A stretch of 64,000 nt of DNA from Akkermansia biwaensis (lineage in GTDB: Bacteria > Verrucomicrobiota > Verrucomicrobiia > Verrucomicrobiales > Akkermansiaceae): assembly GCF_026072915.1 (NCBI RefSeq), contig NZ_AP025943.1:1612001-1676000 (forward strand), given 5' to 3'. The number at the start of each line of letters is the position of its first letter. Positions within the stretch are counted from its first letter, which is position 1. The notes beneath the pieces were generated by a model. That model ran no database searches. It was given only the letters and a program-made list of their open reading frames with translations, and was not told the DNA's origin. Shown in pieces: positions 10,291 through 18,071 of the stretch. A program made the position numbers and the translations under genes.

Positions 10291-10904
10291 GAATTATGTT
10301 GATACCCCTTCCCGGAATTGTTGCGGCGGCCGTCTTCTGGAAGGGAAGGGTTCAGGGCGGGATAAGCCGGGATGGGGCTTCTGTTCCGGCTGTGTGGGAA
10401 AAGTGAGCAAAACGTACGGTTTTGCATGGAATCGGTACGCCAAAGGGTTCGGCGGAATTTATTTTGTGCAGGAAATGGAGGCCTTTTTCCGTTGGAATAT
10501 CAGTTTTTGAGTATGCGGCAAGAGGAATAATGATTGTTTGATAAGTTTATTAAATTATTGATGCTCAATATTATGGAATATTTTAAAAATGTTGCTTCCG
10601 GGTAGTGGGATGAATAATGAAAAATAAGGGTTTATGTATTTTTTCTAAAATAATGTGAACGAGTCAAAAAATAGTGGCGAAGTGGAGGAAGTGATCCCGG
10701 CGTTGTTGGCGGTATTGATGGGGGTCCTGCACTTCGATCTGGACATGAAGGATTTTTCGTATAGCTTATCGGAACTGACAGACAGTAAATTTATTATATT
10801 TTTAGATAGGGATAAATTGCTGTATTTGTTTGGAAATAAGTTGAATATTATTCGTCTTAATGAAAAATACCTTATATTATTAGAAATCATAATAAATTTA
10901 ATGT
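10291..10904. other. AT-rich gene-free stretch with a GC-rich island
   Basis: About 600 bp without a convincing gene. Most of it is strongly AT-rich, unlike the rest of the window, but roughly 10670-10755 is GC-rich and sharply bounded. A GTG-started frame (10655-11047) crosses the island and runs into the next gene, and a minus-strand frame (10645-10890) also crosses it. Neither resembles a family I know. It may be the remnant of a decayed gene, plus the promoter region of the 10905 gene. Confidence 0.3.
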
Positions 10905-13481
10905 ATGTTATTGAGCATCATTCGTTTTACCGGAATAGCGGCAGTTGTTTTTTCTTTTTTTGGAATGCGGGTGCAGGCCGTTCCTGTCAATGTACCGGAA
11001 AAATTACCCGAGTGCCCGGTCAAGTTCATCCGGGGGATATTGGCTGACAGCCAGGGAGCCATCTGGGCGGTGGGGGAGCGCGAGAGCATCTACCGTCTGG
11101 ATGTTAAAAACGGGGCTTATGAGAAGTCATGGGTGAACGTGAATTATTCTTCCAGCTTTCCGCGGAAAGCCAATTTCACCTGCATTGCGGAAGACCGGCA
11201 GGGCCGGGTCTGGGTGGGGACGGACGATTGCGGCGTGGCCGTTTTCAACGGGCAGGGATGGAAAATGTATGACCGCAGCAACGCCCTGAATGGAGAGCAT
11301 GTGTATGCCATTGCCGTCTCCCCTGTTTCCGGGGAAGTGGCCGTGGCCACTTCCGGAGGCGTGGCCTTGTACGATCCCGCCGGCGATTCATGGCAAATGC
11401 TGGACCGCTCCACCGGAATGACGGAAGACCAGGCGGCTTCCGCCGGTTTTGATTCCAGGGGGAACCTGTGGCTGGCGTATGGGTTTGGCGGTGTAGCCTG
11501 CGCTTCCCGCAAGTCCGGATATTCCCAATGGAAGGCGGTGCAGGCTCCATGGTTCTGGGACAAGAACCAGTTTGTCAGCCAGCCGTATCAGCCGCTTGGC
11601 GACGGGCTGCCTTCCAATGCCTGCAATGTTCTGGTTTGCATGGATAAGGACCGGATACTGACGGGAACCTGCTCCGGGCTGGCTTTCAGCAACGGCATCA
11701 GTTCCTGGAATTTTGTGCGCGGCAGGGATTACGCCCGCAAGAACAACAGCCTGTATGGAGCCGCCGCAAGAAAGACCGCCATTCCTCCCCAGGGAGATGC
11801 GCGCCTGCTGTCGGAGGATTTTGTGTCTGCCCTTGCCGGAAACGGGAAGGATATTTTCGTCGGTTTCCGGACACAGGGGGTGGATGTGCTGGATGCCGAC
11901 ACGATGAAGGTTAAAAAGAGACTGCGGAAAGGACTGGAAGGGACCCATATTTCCGATTTGCTGGTCCTGGGGGACGGCAGCGTGCTGGCGGGGACCTATG
12001 GGGGCGGTCTGGTTATGGTGCAGGCGGGCGTCTCATCCTACAACCTGGATGCGCCGGAGCGGGAAAAGGAGCCCGGCTTTCCCGCGGAGGCGCGGATGGA
12101 AGAGTCCGCAAAGGTGTTGAAAAGCCTGGAGGATCTAGGACGCCGCGGCGACAAGGGGAAAAGTATTGTTTTCAAGGGAGAGGACTGGTCCACCAAGGGT
12201 GACTGGGGCGGCAAGTACGGAATGACGCGCGCCACGCTGTGCGCCACGAATGCCCCCATGAGCAATTCCGAGTTCATGGCCAAGACGGTTCCCTTCCGCA
12301 CGCTGACGTCGGTTCCGGGATTTCCGGGCGTTACCGGAGCGGTGTCTACCTATTGGATTCAGGGAATCATGGGCCTGAACCGCAACAAGAACGATGCGCT
12401 GCGGTGGTGGGTGGAGAAGGTGAAGGACGACGGGAACCGGAATGTTCTTTTTGATCCGACCGATTCCGTCCGGACTGAAGCGGAATGGGACGACCACGGA
12501 GAAGTGTATCCGCATTATGTAGACGGGCCGGATATCTGGGTGGCTGTGGAAGTGCCGGAAGGGGTTCATGAAATAGCCCTGTATTTTTATAATCCCAACG
12601 GCTACCTTCGGAACGAGTCCAGGCGGGATTACCTGATTGAAGCCAGACGGCACCCAACCACCTCCTTCATCCAGTTTCAGTTCAACAATATAGGAGATAT
12701 TGAAATAGGGAGGAAGAGCAAAAATGGGCTGGCTCTTGCCAAGTCCATGGAGCAGTGGCAGTCCTTTCCTGTGGAGGCGCGCGCGCGCGTTTCACGCTTT
12801 GCCGGGTCCGGCGTTTACGAGCGGTTCATGTGCAGGCGGGGCGGCCTGTATCTGTTCCATGTCCGCAGGAACGGATCGTTCAATACTATCTTGAACGGAG
12901 TGTTTGTGAGTGAAAAAATTCCGTGGGAAACGCGGCAACCGGAAGAACTGCCCTATTATGTGCCCGGAGAATTTGCCGGCATCATTCCTACTCCGGGGAA
13001 AGTCAACTCATCCATTCCGGGGGAAAAGCACAAGGCCCTGTTCAAGCCGCTGTATGAGTTGCAGTATGATCGCAAGTACCTGACTCCGGAAGGGTGCAGT
13101 CTGCAGAACAGGTATCTTCTTGCCCTGTGGCGGGAGGCTTCCCGGCAGGAGGAACAGGATAAATACACGGTGGACGGCCTGCAGTGGGAGGCCAGGATCA
13201 GCGACGAACAGGTGCGGAAGTCATTTGACGAGACGATGAAGCGCTCATGGCACCAGAGCCAGATTTACTATCCGTGCAACCGGTCCAGGGAATTTATGCC
13301 GAATGCACCGGGAACTATTCCCTTCTCGCTCCAGGAGGTCATGCTCATGGCGAGACTGCGCATCGACTGGAGGCAATACCGGGACGATGCCAAAACCCTT
13401 CCTGAAAAATCCGTCCAGGAGATGAAGGAATACCTGAAACAGGAATTGTTGAAACAACAAAAATCAAGAAGAGAACGATGA
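10905..13481 (+). CDS. Exported beta-propeller protein (Reg_prop-like repeats)
   Basis: An 858-residue protein with an N-terminal signal peptide (hydrophobic stretch ending ...GMRVQA at about residue 25). Residues about 35-375 contain beta-propeller blades of the two-component-regulator propeller type, such as ILADSQGAIWAVGERESIYRLD, IAEDRQGRVWVGTDDCGVAVFN and VLGDGSVLAGTYGGGLVMV. There is no histidine kinase or transmembrane segment after the propeller. The remaining 480 residues are unrecognised; the stretch around residues 535-585 has a galactose-binding-like, beta-rich look. It is probably an extracytoplasmic binding or scaffold protein; no enzymatic motif was found. It overlaps the next gene by 4 bp (ATGA), so the two are translationally coupled. 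Confidence 0.75.
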   Translation: MLLSIIRFTGIAAVVFSFFGMRVQAVPVNVPEKLPECPVKFIRGILADSQGAIWAVGERESIYRLDVKNGAYEKSWVNVNYSSSFPRKANFTCIAEDRQGRVWVGTDDCGVAVFNGQGWKMYDRSNALNGEHVYAIAVSPVSGEVAVATSGGVALYDPAGDSWQMLDRSTGMTEDQAASAGFDSRGNLWLAYGFGGVACASRKSGYSQWKAVQAPWFWDKNQFVSQPYQPLGDGLPSNACNVLVCMDKDRILTGTCSGLAFSNGISSWNFVRGRDYARKNNSLYGAAARKTAIPPQGDARLLSEDFVSALAGNGKDIFVGFRTQGVDVLDADTMKVKKRLRKGLEGTHISDLLVLGDGSVLAGTYGGGLVMVQAGVSSYNLDAPEREKEPGFPAEARMEESAKVLKSLEDLGRRGDKGKSIVFKGEDWSTKGDWGGKYGMTRATLCATNAPMSNSEFMAKTVPFRTLTSVPGFPGVTGAVSTYWIQGIMGLNRNKNDALRWWVEKVKDDGNRNVLFDPTDSVRTEAEWDDHGEVYPHYVDGPDIWVAVEVPEGVHEIALYFYNPNGYLRNESRRDYLIEARRHPTTSFIQFQFNNIGDIEIGRKSKNGLALAKSMEQWQSFPVEARARVSRFAGSGVYERFMCRRGGLYLFHVRRNGSFNTILNGVFVSEKIPWETRQPEELPYYVPGEFAGIIPTPGKVNSSIPGEKHKALFKPLYELQYDRKYLTPEGCSLQNRYLLALWREASRQEEQDKYTVDGLQWEARISDEQVRKSFDETMKRSWHQSQIYYPCNRSREFMPNAPGTIPFSLQEVMLMARLRIDWRQYRDDAKTLPEKSVQEMKEYLKQELLKQQKSRRER

Positions 13482-14005
13482 ATAAAATTGCATGTATACT
13501 AATGCTGATCTTGTCGGGGACATGCCTGCTGAACGCGGAGCTGGCTCCGCCAAAAACTTCGTGGTATGGCAAATACCTTGATTACACGGGCGTTTCCATC
13601 GTGAATAAAGTCCCTCTTCCGCAAGCGGGTATCAGGCGCCATGACGTGGATAGTACGGCATACGACATCACCCCCGTGAAGTTCAAGATGAGCACCACCC
13701 TTTCCAAGAAGCCCAAGACGAAGGAGGAGTGGTATTACAAGGGTATCTATTACATCATCGTCAAGTATTGCGGTCCGATTTCCGATCCCGATGACGGAGG
13801 AACCATCTATTTTGAGCAGAATTACGAGCACCGTGTCGTATTCGATCCCAAACATTACGGAGAATGGGGCATCATTTATACCTGGGTACACGTGATAGCG
13901 CGCTTTACCAATACGGACATTGATGCGGAAGGGGACCGCGGCATCAGCGGAGAGGATGGAAGCATCTTCTTCCAGTATCTTGAAAAATTGCTGGTGGAGT
14001 TTTAA
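13478..14005 (+). CDS. Small exported protein of unknown function
   Basis: 175 residues, starting MNKIACILMLILSGTCLLNA, a clear signal peptide cleaved near residue 20. The mature part is rich in tyrosine, aspartate and glycine (DPDDGGTIYFEQNYEH, YLDYTGVSIVNK), suggesting a small beta-rich periplasmic or surface protein. I do not recognise a family. The start codon overlaps the stop of the beta-propeller gene (ATGA), so the two products probably act together. Confidence 0.75.
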   Translation: MNKIACILMLILSGTCLLNAELAPPKTSWYGKYLDYTGVSIVNKVPLPQAGIRRHDVDSTAYDITPVKFKMSTTLSKKPKTKEEWYYKGIYYIIVKYCGPISDPDDGGTIYFEQNYEHRVVFDPKHYGEWGIIYTWVHVIARFTNTDIDAEGDRGISGEDGSIFFQYLEKLLVEF

Positions 14006-14152
14006 TTTTCCGCCTTTTTTCCGTCCGGCTGCGGGGCATGGCATGTTTATGCTCCCTGCCGGACGCGTTTATTTCTTGGGTGCATGGCGTGGGTCCGCGG
14101 AGGGGGCGGGAGGATAGGGGATGCGTTTTTTGATGCGGGGAAGACCTGCAAG

Positions 14153-14187
14153 AAGAGGCATTCCCCGGCGTGCGGGGAATGCCTCTT
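14153..14187. terminator. Strong hairpin between convergent genes
   Basis: A 14-bp perfect stem (AAGAGGCATTCCCC and its complement) around a 7-nt loop. It lies between the stop at 14005 (plus strand) and the stop at 14207 (minus strand). There is no long T-run, but its position and strength fit a bidirectional terminator. Confidence 0.75.
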
Positions 14188-14206
14188 GAATAGAACAAGG
14201 TAAAGG

Positions 14207-16693
14207 TCAGGCGCGGCGTTTGCGGCGCATCAGCAGGGACGCCAGCCCCAGAAGGCCCAGCGTGGCTGTACCGGGTTCCGGCACGGCAAGTCCGGTGAAG
14301 GTCAGGCTGCCGTCGTTGAAGGTGACGCCGTCCCAGACAAGCCGATGTCCGTCCTGGGTGAGGGTCAGCAGGGAGTCCCAGTCGGCGGGTTCCGTGAAGG
14401 AGGTTCCCGTTCCCAGCGTGAAGAGGTCAATGGTCTGGGAGAGGGAATCGAAAACCAGGTCGCTGCCCAGGTTGAGCGTCAGGCCTCCGGTCAGGGTGAG
14501 GGATGACGTGCCCTGCAGGTCGACCAGCGCCGTATTGAAGCTGGTGAGATTCAGGGAAGCGTTGTTCAGCGTGGCCGTAGTGGCCCCTGTCATGGTCAGA
14601 ACCTGGCCGGTGGAGATCATCGGCGTGTTGGCGGCGTTGTTCAGGACAACCGTAGAGTCGGTGATGGTTGCGTTCCCCGTCAGGCTGACGGTGAGGTCCT
14701 TGGGAGCGGCCGCATTCCCGAAGTTCTGAACGGCGCCCCGCTGCAGGGTGATGGCGTTCTCCAAGGCCTGGCTGTTGGCGTTCAGCGCGCCGCCGCTGAT
14801 GATGACGGAGCCCTGGCCCAGCGCCGTGGCGGAGTTGGTCCGAACCGTGCCGCCCGTGATGGTGGTGCCCCCGCTGTAGGTGTTGTTGCCTGCCAGAGTG
14901 AGGTTGCCGCTTTTGTTGACCCGCACGCTCAATTTGTGAGAGGCGTCCTTGTCGGAAATGGCGGAGGAGACGGTATAGCCGTTGGTGCCTCCCGTGCTAT
15001 CGGTGAACAGGATTTCGCCTTCCCCGGTAATGGTGCCCGTAATGTTGGTGCCGTTTCCGTAGAGGGAGCCGGCGATGGTGATGCCGGAGCCCGCGGCGTC
15101 AACGGTGATGTTGGCGTTGACCGGAGTATCGACATCGTAGGAACGGCTGTTGAGCAGTTCCAGGGTGGAGCCCCTCTTCATCATGATGTCCGGCGTCCCT
15201 CCCAGAGTGGTGGCCAGGCTGCTGAGGCTTAACGTCGCATTTTGGCCGATGCTGATGGAAGTGAAATTGTAGGAAGTATCCCCGGCGGTAAGTTTGACCG
15301 TTCCGGCGTCAATGATCAGGTGAGCGATGTCTGAGGCGTGGTCGGCGCCGATGGTGCCCGTGCCGTCCGTCACCTTGCGGACCGTCAGCGTGCTGTCTGC
15401 ATGCGTGATGGGAATGAGCGTACCGCCTTCAAACGTGTATTCCACGTCCCCGGCGCCGGTAAGGGTAAGGGAGGCGGCGTTGTGGGCCCAGGAGTCATTG
15501 GCATTGTAGTTGGCGGCGGCCATGGTCAGGGCGCCTCCGAAGGTCCAGTTGGGGTTGGATGCCGTGATCGCAGCGTTTTCTCCCAGAGTCAGGGACCCCG
15601 TATAGCGGGAGACCGCATCTCCCGTGATGGAAAGGGAGGCATTGTCGCCCAGCATCAGGTTGCCGCCTCCCGACAGGCTTGTCAGGGAATTGGTCCCGTT
15701 CATGATGACGGTGCCTGCTCCGTCCAGGGCGGCGTTCCCCGTCAGAGCGGTGGACAGGGTAAGCGTTGTTCCCTCCGCCACGCGGAGAATGCCCGGGCCG
15801 GTCAGATTCAGGCTGCCGCCGGAGATGGTCAAGTTGCCGCCGGAAACGACAAGTGCGTCCGTACTGCGGGTTTCCCCGCCGGCGATGGTGAGGGTGGCGG
15901 GGCCGTTGGTGACGTCTATGGAGGCATAAGTGCCGTCAGAGGCCGTGGAGTCCGTCCAGGCGGCCGTTCCGAGCAGGGAATCCGTCCAGGCGGAAGTTCC
16001 TCCGTCAAGCGTGGCGGCAATTTTGGCGCCGTCATAGGTATTGACGATTTGGATGCCGGAAATGCATCCGCGCGTTCCGGTGCCGGAACTGTTGCCCGTG
16101 CTGCCGATCGTGAGACTGGATGCAGTTTGTCCATCAACGTAGAGGACGTTTGTCCCTTCGATTAGCTGGTCCGTGGTGCCGGTGGCGCCCCAGCCCGAGG
16201 AGCCGGTTACTGTGGAAGAGCCGTTCCATGTGTAGGAGATGCCGTTGACGGTTTTGGCGGAAAAGTCCGTGCCGTTGTCGGTGTTGCAGTAAATGTAGAC
16301 ACCGTAGGTAAGAAAATCGAGGCCGCTGACCGTGATATTGATTCCGTTGCCGTCGTCCAGATAGCCTTTAAGAAGCTGGCCGTCCCCGGTGGTGGGAGTG
16401 GCATCTGTCTGCCAGATGTTTTTGCTGGACCAGGTGACGTCGGCTCCCGTAGAGGCTCCGTTGTTGTCTTTCAGGGCCTGTCCGGTTGACTGGGAAGCGT
16501 CGCCGAACTGATTCCAGTTGGAACCTGTAACGGAGGAAAGTCCGGCGGTTGAAGAATCCGGGATGGTTCCTTCATTGGAGCCGAAGTTGATACTGATGCT
16601 TTCTCCGGCGGCCTGAGACTGGGAGGCCATGGCCCCGAAGACGGAGGCTGCAAGGACCCATGCGGCGAGTTTATGCGGTAAATGAGGTTGCAT
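14207..16693 (-). CDS. Autotransporter-repeat surface protein with PEP-CTERM tail
   Basis: 828 residues. The signal peptide ends near ASQSQA (about residue 28), followed by ESISINFGSNEGTIPD. Residues about 210-790 are long stretches of G/S/T/N-rich beta-helix repeats, including the autotransporter-associated strand repeat (GNNTYSGGTTITGGTV). The end is VPEPGTATLGLLGLASLLMR followed by RKRRA: a PEP motif, a hydrophobic helix and a basic tail, the PEP-CTERM signal processed by an exosortase. There is no C-terminal beta-barrel, so despite the repeats it is not a classical autotransporter. It is probably displayed at the cell surface; the ligand is unknown. It is preceded by the inverted-repeat promoter region at 16755-16933, like the two other repeat proteins in this window. 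Confidence 0.88.
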   Translation of the reverse strand: MQPHLPHKLAAWVLAASVFGAMASQSQAAGESISINFGSNEGTIPDSSTAGLSSVTGSNWNQFGDASQSTGQALKDNNGASTGADVTWSSKNIWQTDATPTTGDGQLLKGYLDDGNGINITVSGLDFLTYGVYIYCNTDNGTDFSAKTVNGISYTWNGSSTVTGSSGWGATGTTDQLIEGTNVLYVDGQTASSLTIGSTGNSSGTGTRGCISGIQIVNTYDGAKIAATLDGGTSAWTDSLLGTAAWTDSTASDGTYASIDVTNGPATLTIAGGETRSTDALVVSGGNLTISGGSLNLTGPGILRVAEGTTLTLSTALTGNAALDGAGTVIMNGTNSLTSLSGGGNLMLGDNASLSITGDAVSRYTGSLTLGENAAITASNPNWTFGGALTMAAANYNANDSWAHNAASLTLTGAGDVEYTFEGGTLIPITHADSTLTVRKVTDGTGTIGADHASDIAHLIIDAGTVKLTAGDTSYNFTSISIGQNATLSLSSLATTLGGTPDIMMKRGSTLELLNSRSYDVDTPVNANITVDAAGSGITIAGSLYGNGTNITGTITGEGEILFTDSTGGTNGYTVSSAISDKDASHKLSVRVNKSGNLTLAGNNTYSGGTTITGGTVRTNSATALGQGSVIISGGALNANSQALENAITLQRGAVQNFGNAAAPKDLTVSLTGNATITDSTVVLNNAANTPMISTGQVLTMTGATTATLNNASLNLTSFNTALVDLQGTSSLTLTGGLTLNLGSDLVFDSLSQTIDLFTLGTGTSFTEPADWDSLLTLTQDGHRLVWDGVTFNDGSLTFTGLAVPEPGTATLGLLGLASLLMRRKRRA

Positions 16694-16754
16694 AAATTGT
16701 TTTGTTAATTTGGATGGATGAAATTGAACCGACTTCAGAATACGGAATGAATCG

Positions 16755-16783
16755 TTCGTAGCGGATTATGAATTCGGAGTCAA
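16755..16783 (-). promoter_or_regulatory. Promoter straddling an inverted-repeat arm (locus A)
   Basis: On the minus strand: -35 TTGACT (16783-16778), a 17-bp spacer CCGAATTCATAATCCGC, then TACGAA as a weak -10 (16760-16755). The gene start is about 61 nt further down. The spacer is exactly the gene-proximal inverted-repeat arm, so the -35 lies inside and the -10 outside the repeat-bounded segment. Confidence 0.6.
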
Positions 16784-16933
16784 TCCGAAAGTCTAAATAA
16801 AAACAGGTTAAGAGAACTTTAATTAAATGAAATTTAATAAATAAAAAATAAAAGTGAAAGTGATTATAACTATAATCAATTCATTTTCTTAGTATTCTCC
16901 ATTTTTCCATACAATCCGAATTCATAATCCGCT
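16760..16933. repeat. 19-bp perfect inverted repeat bounding 136 bp (candidate inverton A)
   Basis: AGCGGATTATGAATTCGGA at 16760-16778 is repeated exactly, in inverse orientation, at 16915-16933. The 136-bp AT-rich segment between them carries the -35 box of the surface-protein gene next to the left arm. At the far end the hexamer in the -35 position is TACAAT. Inversion would therefore exchange a good -35 for a poor one. The repeat core is CGAATT-CAT-AATCCG in gene orientation. Confidence 0.7.
16861..16878. promoter_or_regulatory. Palindrome inside inverton A
   Basis: TGATTATA-AC-TATAATCA has perfect 8-bp arms and lies within the repeat-bounded segment, about 80 bp upstream of the -35. It looks like a dimeric regulator site. 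No partner copy was noticed elsewhere in the window. Confidence 0.45.
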
Positions 16934-17288
16934 GAATTTTGCCTTTTCAGTCGGGCTTTCCGGAGTGACAGAGGAAGGGCGGAAGACAACGCCATGACGG
17001 CGGGCGCTGTTGACAGGGGAAGGATAATTCCGATAGATACCGCCGAAGGTATGAAGATTGTTGTTTGCTGAATGCGGTATTTTTCAGGGGAAGGCCCCCT
17101 GAAGATACCCGTGCCGTGATTTTCCGGCGTTTTCTGTTCTCTTCAGGAACGTTCCAGGTACGACTTGCTCCATTTGCTCAAGCCGGATTTTCCCTGCCGC
17201 CCCGTCCGGGCAGCATTTGATTGAATGAAAAGGGCCTTTTGCGCCCTCTAATATAAATACATTACATATCTTGAAAGGAAATAAGACA
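16934..17288. other. Gene-free stretch upstream of the methyltransferase
   Basis: About 355 bp with no supported gene. A possible promoter reads TTGACA (17010-17015), an 18-bp gap, then TAGATA (17034-17039); it points right but lies 250 bp from the next start. A small hairpin AGGGC/GCCCT at 17231-17247 lies in the leader of the methyltransferase. An untranslated RNA cannot be excluded. Confidence 0.3.
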
Positions 17289-17990
17289 TTGAAAACATAT
17301 CTTGAACAGCAATATTTGAATGAGAACATGATGGGTCCCAACGCCATTACTCTTCTCAAGGAGCTGAGCTGCCAAATCCCCCTTGAGCCTTCCATGCGCG
17401 TGCTTGACCTGGGATGCGGCCGCGGGCTGACGTCCGCATATTTGGCCGATACGTTCGGAGTCCAGGTTTTTGCCCTGGATTTGTGGATTCCGGCCACGGA
17501 GAATTATCTCCGTTTCCGGGAGCTTGGACTGGATTCCCGCATTATTCCCCTGCACGGAGATGCCGGGAACATGCCTTTCGCGGAGGAGTATTTTGATGCC
17601 GTAGTGAGCGTTGATTCCTACCACTATTTCGGCCGTGACGAAAAGTACATGGATTCCTGCCTGGCTCCGCTGGTAAAACACGGCGGCCTGATTGCCCTGG
17701 CTTTGCCCGGTTTGAAGAAGGAACTGACGGACGGGCTTCCTCCGGAAATGGCCCTTTCCTGGACGGAGGAGGATATAGAGACCATCCACAGCGCCGGCTG
17801 GTGGGCGGAGCTTCTTTCCAAATCCCGCGAGGTGGAACTCCTGTCCGTGCGGGAAATGGATTCCTTTGACGAGTGCTGGGCGGACTGGCTTGCCTGCGAC
17901 AATCCCTATGCCGTCGGCGACCGCCGGGCCATGGAGGCCGGAGCAGGGAAGTACATGAATTTCATCTCCGCCGTCTGCCGCCGCAAGTAG
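17289..17990 (+). CDS. Class I SAM-dependent methyltransferase
   Basis: About 233 residues with a Rossmann methyltransferase fold. Motif I is VLDLGCGRGLTSAYLA (glycine-rich SAM loop), followed by an acidic end of beta-2 (FALDLW), then GDAGNMPFAEEYFDAVVSVDS (motifs II and IV) and LAPLVKHGGLIALALPG. The substrate is unknown; a small molecule is likely for this single-domain type. The reading frame extends to a TTG at 17271, but AAAGGA at 17274-17279 is ideally spaced for the TTG at 17289, giving MKTYLEQQYLNENMMGPN, so I prefer that start. It stands alone, ending in a strong terminator shared with the convergent hexosaminidase gene. Confidence 0.85.
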   Translation: MKTYLEQQYLNENMMGPNAITLLKELSCQIPLEPSMRVLDLGCGRGLTSAYLADTFGVQVFALDLWIPATENYLRFRELGLDSRIIPLHGDAGNMPFAEEYFDAVVSVDSYHYFGRDEKYMDSCLAPLVKHGGLIALALPGLKKELTDGLPPEMALSWTEEDIETIHSAGWWAELLSKSREVELLSVREMDSFDECWADWLACDNPYAVGDRRAMEAGAGKYMNFISAVCRRK

Positions 17991-18018
17991 AGCGCCGTAT
18001 TCATCCGGAAATAGGGAA

Positions 18019-18049
18019 GCCTGCGGAACGTTTAGTTCCGCAGGCTTTT
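18019..18049. terminator. Terminator between methyltransferase and hexosaminidase
   Basis: GCCTGCGGAAC-GTTTA-GTTCCGCAGGC is an 11-bp perfect stem with a 5-nt loop, followed by TTTT on the plus strand. It lies between two convergent genes and probably serves both. Confidence 0.9.
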
Positions 18050-18071
18050 GTTCCGGAATGATAACGGGATT

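Noticed and set aside
10655-11047. 130-residue frame crossing the GC island and the start of the beta-propeller gene
   Set aside because: Runs out of frame into a gene with a clear signal peptide, with no recognisable family; kept only as a note on a possible gene remnant.
14300-16200. Repeated G/S/T-rich segments in the 14207 gene that might be read as tandem DNA repeats
   Set aside because: They repeat at the protein level (beta-helix strands) with diverged DNA, so they are not a DNA repeat array or CRISPR.
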